A stretch of DNA of 64,000 nt from Actinoallomurus liliacearum (GCF_039542035.1 NZ_BAABHJ010000039.1:62001-126000), one strand, 5' to 3'; counted from the first letter of the stretch, positions 18,889 to 27,444 are shown. Numbers and translations are program-made. The notes: generated by a model from the sequence alone, not told the origin.

Positions 18889-20532
18889 TCAGCGAATGGT
18901 AGGTACGGAACGCTGCGCTCGGTCCCCCGCGTCCCTCGTGGTGCCCTGAAGTGCGGGTGTGGGTTGGCGGTGGTTTGTGGTGGGGGTGAGGAGGGCGGCG
19001 ACGTCTTCGGCTGCGCGGCGGGCGAGGTCGGGTAGGACGGAGGTGTAGGTGTCGGCGGCGATGGTGATGGAGGACAGGCCAAGGGTTTCTTGGACGGTTT
19101 TCATGTCGTGTCCGGCCGCGAGCAGGAGGGTGGCGGCGCCGTGGCGGAGGTCGTGCAGGCGGATTGGGGGAAGGTCGGCTTCCATGCACAGCCAGTGGAA
19201 CTGCTCGGTGGCCTCAGCCGGGTGGAGCGCCTCGCCGCTCGGGGTAGTGAAGGCGAAGCCGGTATCGGTCCAGTCCTGGCCGGCGGTGAGGCGTTCGGTG
19301 TTCTGCCGGGCCTTGTGCGCCACCAGGGCGTGGATGGTTTGCCGGTCCAGGGCGACCTGCCGGTCCCCGGCATCGGATTTGGGTCGGCCTTGGATGGTGG
19401 TGCCGCCGATTTGGACGATCTGCCAGCGGATGGTCGCGGTGCCGCTGGCCAGGTCTAGGTCGGGCCAGCGTAGTCCGCAGGCTTCGCCGCGGCGTAGTCC
19501 GCGGAAGACGATGAGGTGGAACAGCGCGTACAGGCGGTGGCCGTGGGCGCGGTCGAGGAACGCTCGGGTTTGTTCGGGTGTCCAGACCATGACCGGGGAC
19601 GGGCGCGGCGTGGTGATGTAAGAGTCCAGCGCGGTGACCCCGGTCCCGAGCTTGGCGCCGTGTGGGCTGCGCTTGGCCAGAACCGTCTTGCGGCGCTGGG
19701 TGTCCTCTACGTACTGGTTGCGGGCTTGCCGCCAGGCGGTGATGCGTTCAGGGGTCCAGATCAGGGCCTTGGGGCGTTTAGCCGGGGGCAGTTCGACGAC
19801 GGCAGCGGGGTTGAAGTCGATCAGTCGTTGTTTGATCGCGGTATTCAGGGCCGACCGTAGGGTCGCGCGGATCCGCTGCTTGGTGGCAGCGTTCACCATA
19901 CGGCGGCCTTTGACCTTGGCCCGCAGCATCGGGTCGCCGCTGGCGCGGGCGGCCTGAATCGTCTCGTTCAGCTCATCGATCGTCTCAAAGACAGCCGCCA
20001 CGTCGGTGGCCTGGAGTTTGTCCAGGCGGATGTGGCCGATGACCGGAGTCAGGTAGAGGCGAATGTGGGTGGCGTAGGAGGCGGAGGTGCCGGGCCGCAG
20101 CCGCTGTTTGCCGCGCAGCCATGCCTCGAGCCACTGGGCGATGGTCAGCCGGGTAGCCAGGTCCTGCCCGGTCCGGACCTTGCGGCGCAGCACGTCCGCA
20201 TCCGGCAGCCGCCGGGTGTCCTTGACGGTCTGGATGATGAGGTCGGCGATCTTGGTAGCGGTCGCCTCGTCATCTGCGGCGATCGATAGGAGTTCCCGGG
20301 CGGTGTTCATCTCCTGTTCGGCTTGGTCCTTGGTGGCGAAGCCGCTGCGGCGCAGCGGCCCACGGCGGCCACCGTCGGCGTGGGGCGGTAGTTCGAGCTG
20401 GTAGGTCCAGGTGCCGTGGTTGCTGCTCCACGCCCCGCGCGCCCGGCGCAGCTTCGGGCACTTTTGCCCCAGGCGCTGCCCGGTATCGGCGTCACGGCAG
20501 CCGCACTGTTTGAACGTCTTCCCCTTAGCCAT
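18889..20532 (-). CDS. int: Tyrosine integrase (pSAM2-like actinobacterial element integrase)
   Basis: 547 residues. A Cys-containing N-terminus (KQCGCRDADTGQRLGQKCP), an arm-binding/AP2-like part, a core-binding SAM-like domain and a C-terminal phage-integrase catalytic domain. Catalytic signature: Arg in FRGLRRGEACGLRW (about residue 343), HDLRHGAATLLL (His-x-x-Arg, about 460) and the nucleophile Tyr in AADTYTSVL (about 497). The box III His is Leu here (ETLGLSS instead of LGHSS), a variation I have seen in this actinobacterial subfamily. Its start overlaps the end of the upstream excisionase-like gene by 8 nt, the typical xis-int order of integrating conjugative elements. It would catalyse integration and, with Xis, excision. 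A matching att core next to it was not found. Confidence 0.93.
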   Translation of the reverse strand: MAKGKTFKQCGCRDADTGQRLGQKCPKLRRARGAWSSNHGTWTYQLELPPHADGGRRGPLRRSGFATKDQAEQEMNTARELLSIAADDEATATKIADLIIQTVKDTRRLPDADVLRRKVRTGQDLATRLTIAQWLEAWLRGKQRLRPGTSASYATHIRLYLTPVIGHIRLDKLQATDVAAVFETIDELNETIQAARASGDPMLRAKVKGRRMVNAATKQRIRATLRSALNTAIKQRLIDFNPAAVVELPPAKRPKALIWTPERITAWRQARNQYVEDTQRRKTVLAKRSPHGAKLGTGVTALDSYITTPRPSPVMVWTPEQTRAFLDRAHGHRLYALFHLIVFRGLRRGEACGLRWPDLDLASGTATIRWQIVQIGGTTIQGRPKSDAGDRQVALDRQTIHALVAHKARQNTERLTAGQDWTDTGFAFTTPSGEALHPAEATEQFHWLCMEADLPPIRLHDLRHGAATLLLAAGHDMKTVQETLGLSSITIAADTYTSVLPDLARRAAEDVAALLTPTTNHRQPTPALQGTTRDAGDRAQRSVPTIR

Positions 20533-20772
20533 GCCTCACTCCATCGTCGGACCAGTGCTGCCGCGATCCGGGTTGAGGCCGAGCAGGGCGAGCAGGTCGG
20601 CGGTGGGCACCAGGTAGCTTTTGCCGACCCGGATGAGGCGGCAGGGGAACTGGCCTTTCTTGGCCAGCTCGTAGCTTTTGGTGCGTCCCAGCCCAAGGAC
20701 CTTGCCCGCGCTGACCAGGTCCATCACGACCGGCAGCGTGTCGATGTCCGCCAGCGACAGCTCCCGCTTCAC
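20525..20772 (-). CDS. xis: Excisionase-like small helix-turn-helix (MerR/AlpA-type) protein
   Basis: 82 residues from a GTG at 20772 (GGGGGG 4-9 nt upstream); a longer frame reaching 20976 is Pro/Arg-rich and looks non-coding. The core, LVSAGKVLGLGRTKSYELAKKGQFPCRLIRVGKSYLVPTADLLALLG (spread over about residues 17-65), is the winged helix of the Xis/AlpA helix-turn-helix family found next to actinobacterial integrases. It overlaps int by 8 nt and is co-transcribed. Expected role: DNA bending at the att arms to drive excision, and possibly control of int. Confidence 0.88.
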
Positions 20773-21592
20773 CGCCGCCCCCCTTCCGCGGGGTAGGCGC
20801 ACCGGCACGGGAAGGCCGGTGACGCGTGCCGGCATCGGAACAAGACGGCGGCGGTGTCCGGAGCTGACGCTTGCTGTTGGGTGATGCCGCGAACGGGTGG
20901 CCGGGACCTGCGGCGGCCCGCAGCGGTCGACTGATGGCCGCCGATCGGCCGGGTATCCGTCCGCGGCGACCCCCATCGACGCTCGCCTCCATCGGCATGG
21001 TCAAGGCGGATCCGCTGGTCCGCGTCCACGGGCCGGTTAGGTTCCCCCCAGATGGATGGGAAGGTCGACGTGCCGGTTCCGAAGCCCGCACGGACACCAT
21101 CACTCGAGGCCGGGGACAGCCGGTCACCGGCGTCGGAACGGCCTTGAAGGCAGAGGAGAAGCGATGGGTGCCCTGGGCGGTGACCGCGGTCCGGATGTCC
21201 CTCTGGCGACCACCGCTCCACATGCGGCGGTCCCATCCGGCTGGCCTGCCGCCCAGGGCACGGCACATGTACGCCCACCTTCACGTCGCCGGTCAAGTCG
21301 CGCTCGGCCGACCTACGACCCGCGATCGCGAGCGGGCTCACGTCCCTGCCCCAGGGCGCTGGGGACGGGCAGTGGGCTGCTCGGCGAGTCGGTGCTCAGC
21401 GCCCGCCTGCTCCGGCCCATGTGAGATAACCCGGGAGTTCGCTGAATCCGTTTCAGGCGGCTCGACCTCATGTCCTGGGTCTTCGCCCTTGCAACGCTGC
21501 GAATCTCGGTATTGATGAGATTTCATGGATCGTGAAGCCATATCGTCAGCTCCGATCGCTCTGCATTCAGAGTGAAGTGGTGGAGGTGTGCG
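20773..21592. other. Intergenic region between excisionase and second recombinase, no supported gene
   Basis: About 820 bases. Several overlapping frames exist on both strands, but none has family resemblance, a good ribosome-binding site or convincing codon usage. It should contain the promoter of the xis-int pair (reading left) and that of the recombinase trio (reading right). The part around 21515-21570 is locally AT-richer (TTGATGAGATTTCATGGATC), consistent with the latter. Confidence 0.35.
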
Positions 21593-22681
21593 GTGGGGTT
21601 GGCGGTCGTACGCGACCTGCGCGAAGCACGCGCGCCAGCGGGTCCAGAAGAAGTGGCCGCCTTCGAAACCGACGTGCTTGCCGGATTCGTGCTCGCCCGC
21701 GCGGCGGCTGGCTTGGCGGACGGGACGATCCGTACCGACGTCGTGCACCCGGAGCAGATCAGGACGTGGCTGGAGCGTCCGCTGTGGGAGATGGAGCCGG
21801 CCGATGCCGACCGCTACTTTGGCACGGTGCTGCACAGGGCGGCCAAGGGAACCCGGCTGGCACGCGCTCAGGCGCTGAAGACCTTCTTCCTGTTCCTGGA
21901 GTTGCGGCACGCGGTCGAGATCCATCAGCTGACCGGCCGGGTGGTCCAGTGCCCGATCGATGAGATGAACCGTCCGCGCGGCAGACGGGATGCGGCGTTG
22001 CGGATCCCGCCCAGCAGCGAGCAGGTCGACCGGCTGTTCGCGCGCTGGCGTGAGGAATTGACGACGTGCCGCAAGTTCGGTCCGACCGCCCGGAACTATG
22101 CGGCGGCTCGGCTGATGGCCGAGGTGGGCCTGCGCGTCAGCGAAGTCCGCGGTCTTGATCTGGCTGATGTGAAGTGGGATCTGGGACGGTTCGGCAAGCT
22201 CCACGTCCGATGCGGCAAGGGCGCCCGCGGGTCCGGTCCTCGGGAGCGGATGGTCCCGCTGATCAACGGTGCGGGACGGACACTGCGCTGGTTTATCGAA
22301 GACGTATGGGGTCACTTCGATGACGACCACACTCGTCCGGGGGCGCCGTTGTTTCCGTCCGAGCGTAAGAACACCGACGGCACGGCGGCCCGGGTCGCGA
22401 ACGAGTCGTTGCGGTCCACGCTGAGCGACATGGCGGGCCGGCACCTGCCGGAGTGGACGCACAAGGTGACGCCCCATGTGCTGCGGCACTTCGCCGCGTC
22501 TCAGCTGTATCTGAGCGGGATGGACCTGCTCGCCGTTCAGGAGATGTTGGGGCACGCCTGGGTGGCTACGACGATGCGATACGTCCACGTGCACGCGACG
22601 CATGTCGAGGACGCGTGGCTGGCCGGTCAGCAACGCGCGGCCGCGCGGTTGACCGGGCTCGTGCCGGGCGAGTCGAGCTAG
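21593..22681 (+). CDS. Tyrosine recombinase (first gene of a three-gene recombination module)
   Basis: 362 residues from a GTG at 21593 with GGAGG 6 nt upstream (a GTG at 21572 would add 7 residues). N-terminal SAM-like core-binding domain, then a full catalytic set: Arg in GLRVSEVRGLDLADV (about residue 180), HVLRHFAASQLYL (about 296), GHAWVATTMRY with His and nucleophile Tyr (about 319-329). The GKGARGSGPRERMVPL beta-hairpin with its Lys is also present. So the enzyme should be active. It precedes an XRE protein by 15 bp and a zinc-ribbon recombinase-like protein by 6 more, a fixed actinobacterial arrangement reminiscent of multi-recombinase transposons. Its similarity is to XerD-like transposon recombinases rather than to the pSAM2-like integrase at 18889-20532. 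Confidence 0.9.
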   Translation: MGLAVVRDLREARAPAGPEEVAAFETDVLAGFVLARAAAGLADGTIRTDVVHPEQIRTWLERPLWEMEPADADRYFGTVLHRAAKGTRLARAQALKTFFLFLELRHAVEIHQLTGRVVQCPIDEMNRPRGRRDAALRIPPSSEQVDRLFARWREELTTCRKFGPTARNYAAARLMAEVGLRVSEVRGLDLADVKWDLGRFGKLHVRCGKGARGSGPRERMVPLINGAGRTLRWFIEDVWGHFDDDHTRPGAPLFPSERKNTDGTAARVANESLRSTLSDMAGRHLPEWTHKVTPHVLRHFAASQLYLSGMDLLAVQEMLGHAWVATTMRYVHVHATHVEDAWLAGQQRAAARLTGLVPGESS

Positions 22682-22696
22682 AACGGAGCGCAGATC

Positions 22697-23023
22697 ATGA
22701 GGTGGAATCTTCGGCTGGCCGCGGCCAACCGTGGCATCTGGAAGGCCAGTGAGCTGCAGCGGATGCTGGCCGCGCGCGGACTGGTGATCAGCGCCGGGAA
22801 GATGTCGGGGCTGTGGTCGGGGAATCCGGCCAGCCTCAAGCTCGATGATCTGGACGTCATCTGCGCGGTGTTGGGGTGTGAGATCGGTGAGCTGCTGATC
22901 CCTGAACCGGACAAGGTCCCCCAGCCGAACCAGGACCAGCCCGCACGGGCGGTCGACGCCTCGGCCCAGGCGTCGGCGGTGGTGCCCCGGCGGCGCGATG
23001 GCCGGTCCCTGCCCCCGCAGTAA
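22697..23023 (+). CDS. XRE-family helix-turn-helix protein
   Basis: 108 residues; start ATG at 22697 with a GGAG 9 nt upstream. Residues 1-70 form a Cro/C1-type domain of the HTH_26 kind: MRWNLRLAAANRGIWKASEL, LAARGLVISAGKMSGLWSG, LDDLDVICAVLGCEIGELLI. The remaining 35 residues are Pro/Gln/Ala-rich and probably unstructured. It sits between the two recombinase genes with gaps of 15 and 6 bp and must be co-expressed. It may repress the module or act as a directionality or accessory factor, comparable to the small third gene of three-gene recombinase transposons; this is inference. Confidence 0.85.
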   Translation: MRWNLRLAAANRGIWKASELQRMLAARGLVISAGKMSGLWSGNPASLKLDDLDVICAVLGCEIGELLIPEPDKVPQPNQDQPARAVDASAQASAVVPRRRDGRSLPPQ

Positions 23024-23029
23024 GACGCG

Positions 23030-24712
23030 ATGGCTCCCTACGATCACGACGGCAGCAAGATCCCGCGAACGGTGACCAGCTGCGCCTCGTGCCTGGCCTG
23101 GGGCCGCACCCGCGCCCAGGGCGTGTGCCTGGCCTGCTATGCCTTCGCCACGCCCCGCTTCGGGCATGCGGTCGGTGAGTGCGGTGCGTGCAAACGCCGG
23201 CAGCCGTTGAAGACGGGGTACTGCCGCCTGTGCTGGTGCCAGGCCGCCCTGGACCGCATGCTCGCGGACGGCGATGCCCGCTCCCGCGTGGTGATCGCCC
23301 CGCACCTGCCAGACGTCCGTCACCACCAGCTGTTCCTGGCCGGCATGACCCGCCGGAAGGGCAGGCCGCGTACCGCGCCACGTCGCTATGGCGAAAAGGG
23401 CCGTCCACTCAAGCCCCCGCCCCTGGTGGCGGCTCGCCCGCGCACCGACTGGGTGCAGCCGCCGCTGTTCACCGATCGTCTTCGGCGGGACTACCGCTAC
23501 CGGCACGACCTGCGCACGGACCCGCTGCCGGACAATCCGTGGCTGGCCTGGGCCCTGCACCTGGCCCACACCAGAGCCGAAGCCCACGGATGGAATCGGC
23601 GGATCCGCCAGGCCATGCAGCGCAACCTCATCATGCTGTTGTCCACCCACATCACCGGCGAGGTCATCCACGCCTCGGACGTGCACGAGGCGATCAAGCA
23701 ACGCAGCAACAGCGTCACCCACACCATCGAGATCCTGCAGACCATGGGTGTCGTGCTTGAGGATCGGCCCACGAGTTTCGAACGGTGGCTGCAGCGCAAA
23801 CTCACGCCGCTGGTCCCTGGCATCGCCACCGTGGTCCAACAGTGGGCCCGCACCTTGCGCGACGGCGGCCCCCGCACGCGAGCCCGCAGACCGGGCACTG
23901 TCGGAACGTTCATGCGCTACATCCCCCCGGCGCTGGTGGACTGGTCGGCCCGCTACGACACCCTGCGCCAGGTCACCCGAGACGACGTACTTACCTATCT
24001 CGCCACCTGGCACGGCGTGGATCGCACCACCGTTCTGACGGTCCTGCGATCCCTGTTCACTTGGGCGAAGAAGAAGCAGCTGCTCTTCGTCAACCCGACA
24101 GCAGGCATCAAAGGCCCACGACGTGAACGGCCGGTCCTTCAGCCGCTGAGACCTGAGGACATCACCCGGGCCGTCGAAGCGGCCACCACCCCGCAGGCTC
24201 GAGTTTTCCTCGTGCTGGCGGCCGTGCACGCAGCCCGCCCCGCAGCGATCCGCGGCCTGCAACTCGACGACGTCGATCTCGGTAATCGCCGTCTGACCGT
24301 CGCTGGCCTGGCTCGGCCGCTGGACGACCTGACCCTCCAGGCCATCACCGACTGGCTCGATCACCGCCGGAGGCGTTGGCCCAACACCGCGAACCGGCAC
24401 CTGCTGATCAGCGCCAGAACCGCGGTCGACACCGGCCCCGTCAGCGCTACATGGCTGCTGAACCTGCGCGGCCTGCCCGCCACGGTGGAGCGGCTCCGCC
24501 TCGACCGGCAACTCGAAGAGGCCCTCACCCACGGCGCTGATCCGCTGCACCTTGCCGCCGTGTTCGGCATCGGTGAATCGACCGCGATCCGCTACGCCGA
24601 GTCCGCCCGCCAGCTTCTGGAACGGCCTCACGAGTCGCGATCCCCGCAGTCACCGGGAACCCCAGGGTCCACCGGCGGTGAGGAACCGAACCGACCCTCG
24701 GGTTCCCGCTGA
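23030..24712 (+). CDS. Zinc-ribbon protein with degenerate tyrosine-recombinase domain
   Basis: 560 residues. The first ~75 hold four CxxC pairs (CASCLAW, CLACYAF, CGACKRR, CRLCWC), predicting two zinc ribbons. A long helical region follows, then a tyrosine-recombinase-like C-terminus: SAM-like part (ALVDWSARYDTLRQVTRDDVLTYL, LRSLFTWAKKKQLLFVNPT), Arg in HAARPAAIRGLQLDDVDL, and IRYAESARQLL where the nucleophile Tyr is expected. But the HxxR box reads RLRLDRQ (His lost) and the LGH box reads FGIGES (His lost). It may therefore be an architectural partner rather than a catalyst, though Tyr remains. The last 85 bp overlap the convergent methyltransferase gene. Zinc-ribbon recombinases in this third position recur in actinobacteria. 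Confidence 0.8.
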   Translation: MAPYDHDGSKIPRTVTSCASCLAWGRTRAQGVCLACYAFATPRFGHAVGECGACKRRQPLKTGYCRLCWCQAALDRMLADGDARSRVVIAPHLPDVRHHQLFLAGMTRRKGRPRTAPRRYGEKGRPLKPPPLVAARPRTDWVQPPLFTDRLRRDYRYRHDLRTDPLPDNPWLAWALHLAHTRAEAHGWNRRIRQAMQRNLIMLLSTHITGEVIHASDVHEAIKQRSNSVTHTIEILQTMGVVLEDRPTSFERWLQRKLTPLVPGIATVVQQWARTLRDGGPRTRARRPGTVGTFMRYIPPALVDWSARYDTLRQVTRDDVLTYLATWHGVDRTTVLTVLRSLFTWAKKKQLLFVNPTAGIKGPRRERPVLQPLRPEDITRAVEAATTPQARVFLVLAAVHAARPAAIRGLQLDDVDLGNRRLTVAGLARPLDDLTLQAITDWLDHRRRRWPNTANRHLLISARTAVDTGPVSATWLLNLRGLPATVERLRLDRQLEEALTHGADPLHLAAVFGIGESTAIRYAESARQLLERPHESRSPQSPGTPGSTGGEEPNRPSGSR

Positions 24713-25674
24713 GGACCCTTCAGTTCGGCTGAACTGCCAGCAAACGGCGGTCGGCGAAGCACGAGGACCTCCTCGTGCGCGTTGACGTGGAGCGGTAGTC
24801 CGGCGGCGCGGGCTTTGCGGGTCTCGTGCATGGCGAAGAACGACGCCCGTGTCACCAGGTGGTCGTCCTTGATGCCGCACAACAAGGCGACCAGCCGCTG
24901 TACCGGCTCTAGGCCGGCGTCTTGGGCGGCGGCCCAGACCTGGGCGGGGAAGTCGATGTATCGGCCGTGGCGGCGGAACGGTCGGGTGCTGATCGCCACG
25001 ATCCCACCCGGCCGCAGCAGGGGCAGGCAGCCGGTGAGGATGTCGGTGAATCCGGCCAGCAGCCGGTCGTGGTTGCCGCGGGCCAGGTTGTGCGGGTCCT
25101 GGCCGTAGCTGTAATTGGTCTTGCGGACGCCGGAACGGCCGCTATCGCGGGTGGAACAGACATGCCCATGCGTGGCCTGCCCGTACGGAGGTGAGGTCAA
25201 CAGCAGCGCCACCCGCCCGGCGACGCGCGGGTCGGACAGCAGAGCGGTCGCGTTCCGGGCGTCCCCGGTGATGACCGCGCCCGTCCCGGCCGCGCCATCG
25301 TCGCGGGCGTGGTCGAGGCCGGCGCGGGCCAAATGGGCCCAGCGGGGTTCGCACTCGATCCCGATCGCATCCCGGCCGAGATGGACGGCTTCGACCAGGG
25401 TGGTGCCGATCCCGCACATCGGGTCCAGGACGAGGTCGCCGGGGTGGGTGTAGGAGGTGATGGCGGTGGCGGCCAGGGTGGGCAGCATCTTGGCCGGGTG
25501 CGCGGTCGCCGCGGCAAGGTAGCGGCCCTTCCTCTGGGTGATCGAGGGCTGTTGCGCGCACGCCCACACCGACAGCGGCAATGCCTCGGCAGGGTTGGCG
25601 GGGGAGGAATCGCAGCGGGCGACGTATGGCCAGCCAGGAGGGCGGCCACCGGACTGGTTCAGGTTGAAATTCAT
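24628..25674 (-). CDS. DNA methyltransferase, N6-adenine/N4-cytosine type, stand-alone
   Basis: 348 residues from ATG 25674 (MNFNLNQSGGRPPGWPY); a GTG at 25743 lies inside the TAGGCAC repeat cluster and is less likely. Contains HPAKMLPTLAATAI, then SAM-binding motif I LDPMCGIGTTLVEAVHLGRD (about residues 77-96), an acidic GIECEP, and catalytic motif IV TSPPYGQ (about 160) typical of amino-methyltransferases (DpnA/MboII-like or TRM11-like folds). The order motif I before SPPY fits the gamma/zeta-like DNA enzymes. No restriction endonuclease is adjacent, so it is probably an orphan that marks or protects the element. Its target is unknown. An RNA methyltransferase of the TRM11 type is the alternative. 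Confidence 0.8.
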   Translation of the reverse strand: MNFNLNQSGGRPPGWPYVARCDSSPANPAEALPLSVWACAQQPSITQRKGRYLAAATAHPAKMLPTLAATAITSYTHPGDLVLDPMCGIGTTLVEAVHLGRDAIGIECEPRWAHLARAGLDHARDDGAAGTGAVITGDARNATALLSDPRVAGRVALLLTSPPYGQATHGHVCSTRDSGRSGVRKTNYSYGQDPHNLARGNHDRLLAGFTDILTGCLPLLRPGGIVAISTRPFRRHGRYIDFPAQVWAAAQDAGLEPVQRLVALLCGIKDDHLVTRASFFAMHETRKARAAGLPLHVNAHEEVLVLRRPPFAGSSAELKGPQREPEGRFGSSPPVDPGVPGDCGDRDS

Positions 25675-25735
25675 AACGGGTGCTTCTGCGCGTCCACCCG
25701 TCTCGAACGGCACGTGCCCCAGGCAACCCGCCCAC

Positions 25736-26057
25736 GTAGGCACTTCTTAGGCACGGCCGATAGGCATGCGACCGGCAGCCGCAACGGGCTGGACGGTGAT
25801 CTTAGGCACGAGGTTAGGCAAGCCGCTGCGTTCAAAGGCACCGCGTAGGCAAGCAACACCTAGCCGGTAAGCGCGCCGCCGGCCAGGCGCTTGGGCGTCG
25901 GCATGTCCTTAGGCACGTGGCAAGGGCCGTAGGCGCGCCCTTGGGCACGTGGTTGGCAACCGGTGAGCACGTCGTCGGCGGCAGTCTGGATGGGTAGCGG
26001 CCTCGTTGAGTAAGCAGCCGTGTCGCCAGTAGAACTCAGGCACATGGTTGGCAACCC
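25736..26057 (+). repeat. Cluster A of TAGGCAC-type repeats (iteron-like)
   Basis: At least nine copies of a 7-9 bp word, consensus KTAGGCACG: 25736-25743, 25747-25755, 25761-25768, 25802-25810, 25814-25822, 25845-25853, 25909-25917, with weaker ones at 25929-25937 and 25941-25948. The last part carries a longer unit GGCACRTGGTTGGCAACC, present twice (around 25944-25961 and 26040-26057), which includes the palindrome GGTTGGCAACC-like core. The cluster starts just upstream of the methyltransferase gene. No protein-coding frame is supported across it. Candidates are an operator array, a partition site or a replication/transfer origin. Confidence 0.7.
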
Positions 26058-26500
26058 AAGACGAGCGGTCAACGGGTGACGGGACCCGGGACTGGGAGGA
26101 CCGGAGGAGTGCTGGCGTGCAGGTTCGATTCCATGGCCACGGATGGCTGATCGAGCAGAGAGATGGCCGTGCATGTGAGCATCGTCGTCCGCGTTCGTGG
26201 GCGTGGGGGTGCGGCTACTGGACGGATTACGGCGAACGCCCTCGCCTACGGAGGCTGGAGGGTGGTTTTGCTCGGAGAGTTGGCCGCGGTTGCTTGCGGG
26301 CTGTGACCGCGGTCCTGTTCCGGTGAAGTCGTTGTTCGTGAGTTTTGACCGCGCAGTGTGACTTACCTGGCCCCTCTTGCGACCAGCCCACGTCACCCCG
26401 TGCGTACCACGGCCCACCTCGGACAGTGGATGTTGCGGGTCTCAAGACCTGTCCGGGTGCGTAAACGCAGCCGGTCCACGGCAACGGAAAGGCCGATCAA
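26058..26500. other. Intergenic region with GCGGTCA motifs, no supported gene
   Basis: About 440 bases between repeat cluster A and the next gene. It contains GCGGTCA/TGACCGC words at 26065-26071, 26304-26310 and 26346-26352; the last is part of an 18-mer whose near-identical inverted copy lies at 27258-27275. A 92-codon frame at 26048-26326 lacks a ribosome-binding site and family resemblance and is not called. Confidence 0.4.
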
Positions 26501-27031
26501 ATGATAGGGGCACTGCTGATCATCGGTGCGGCTCTGGCTTCTGGGGACAAGGAGGACTGGAAGCGGAAGTCTGACCTGCGAATTCAGGCCAAGCAGCTCC
26601 TGCTGTCCCCGATCAGCGTGGAGGAGCAGGCTGAGCTGGAACTGGAACTGTCACGCTCTGGCTCGGAGGACCCGCGGCAGAACGGTCCGCTGGGTCACTT
26701 CGCCTGGATCATCGCGAAGGGCATCTCGACTGAGTGGGCTTTCCAGGGTGAGCGGACTCCGGAGCACCAGGTCCAGCTCGCCAGCATCGCCACGGTCGCC
26801 GCAGAACGTGCGGCGGCCTCCCTGCTGCAGAAGATCAGGGTCGCAAAGGCCGCGAAGGCTGTGGCAGCCGCGAAGGCTACGCAGGATCCGGAGCGGATGA
26901 GGAAGCTGGCCCTGCGGTCGGCGAAGTTCCTGAGCAAGACGATGGAGCGTCACGGGATGGTCGGTGGCCTCTACGGCGCAGGCCTGGAGCGATCGCTAGC
27001 CGCAGAGCGTGACTGGCGCGCAGCCGTCTAG
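26501..27031 (+). CDS. Hypothetical helical protein
   Basis: 176 residues; ATG with GGAAAGG 8 nt upstream. A short hydrophobic N-terminus (MIGALLIIGAALASG) could be a single membrane anchor; the rest is charged and strongly helical (KRKSDLRIQAKQLLLSP, EEQAELELELSRSG), with an Ala/Lys-rich helix AAKAVAAAKA around residue 115. No family recognised. It stands alone between two regulatory-looking stretches and is followed 38 bp later by a strong terminator, so it is a monocistronic unit of the element's central region. Confidence 0.6.
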   Translation: MIGALLIIGAALASGDKEDWKRKSDLRIQAKQLLLSPISVEEQAELELELSRSGSEDPRQNGPLGHFAWIIAKGISTEWAFQGERTPEHQVQLASIATVAAERAAASLLQKIRVAKAAKAVAAAKATQDPERMRKLALRSAKFLSKTMERHGMVGGLYGAGLERSLAAERDWRAAV

Positions 27032-27069
27032 CACGGCGTTCGAGAGACGCTGGGCGGTTGAGGAAGAAG

Positions 27070-27105
27070 CCGGCCCCCGCCACCTTCCGGGTGGGCGGGG
27101 GCCGG
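27070..27105 (+). terminator. Strong GC hairpin after the hypothetical helical gene
   Basis: Perfect 12-bp arms CCGGCCCCCGCC (27070-27081) and GGCGGGGGCCGG (27094-27105), 12-nt loop, followed by TCTTCC. Located 39 nt past the stop at 27031; a clear intrinsic terminator. Confidence 0.8.
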
Positions 27106-27207
27106 TCTTCCACAATCCGGCGATGACGAGCTCAGGCACATGACGAGTCCCCGCGGGCCTGCCCGCCAGCCGCGCCAGCCCTCCGGGCCCGCAAACCCCC
27201 CAACCGC

Positions 27208-27288
27208 CAAAGTGCGGTCACTCCTCGCGAACATCGATCACGCCCACGGCCACCAAGCGCGGTCAAAACCCACGAGCAAGTGCGGTCA
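27208..27288 (+). repeat. Three copies of a CAAGYGCGGTCA repeat
   Basis: CAAAGTGCGGTCA (27208-27220), CCAAGCGCGGTCA (27252-27264) and GCAAGTGCGGTCA (27276-27288) lie in the 240 bp upstream of the DUF6461 gene. The heptamer GCGGTCA also occurs in the opposite direction near 26304 and 26346. Spacing of 44 and 24 bp; a probable operator or origin-type array for an unknown DNA-binding protein. Confidence 0.5.
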
Positions 27289-27444
27289 GTTCCGGCAAAC
27301 AAAATCAGGAGGGTGTGTTTCATGGGCGACTACCCAGGAACACGGCCGTCTCTGTCTGCCGGGTGGCCTCTTCCGGCAACCAGCGTTCCTTGAGAAGACG
27401 GCGGTCCTCGGGAATGTCGGCGACGCGTGGAAGCATCAGCCGCT

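Noticed and set aside
21338..24631. Very long open frame on the minus strand (1097 codons)
   Set aside because: It is the antisense of the zinc-ribbon recombinase and trio genes; composition is Arg/Pro/Gly-rich, there is no family match, and the plus-strand genes have clear domains and ribosome-binding sites.
25736..26057. CRISPR array
   Set aside because: The repeats are only 7-9 bp, irregularly spaced, in part inverted in the second cluster, and there are no cas genes.
26048..26326. 92-codon frame in the region after repeat cluster A
   Set aside because: No ribosome-binding site and no family resemblance; it begins inside the last long repeat unit.
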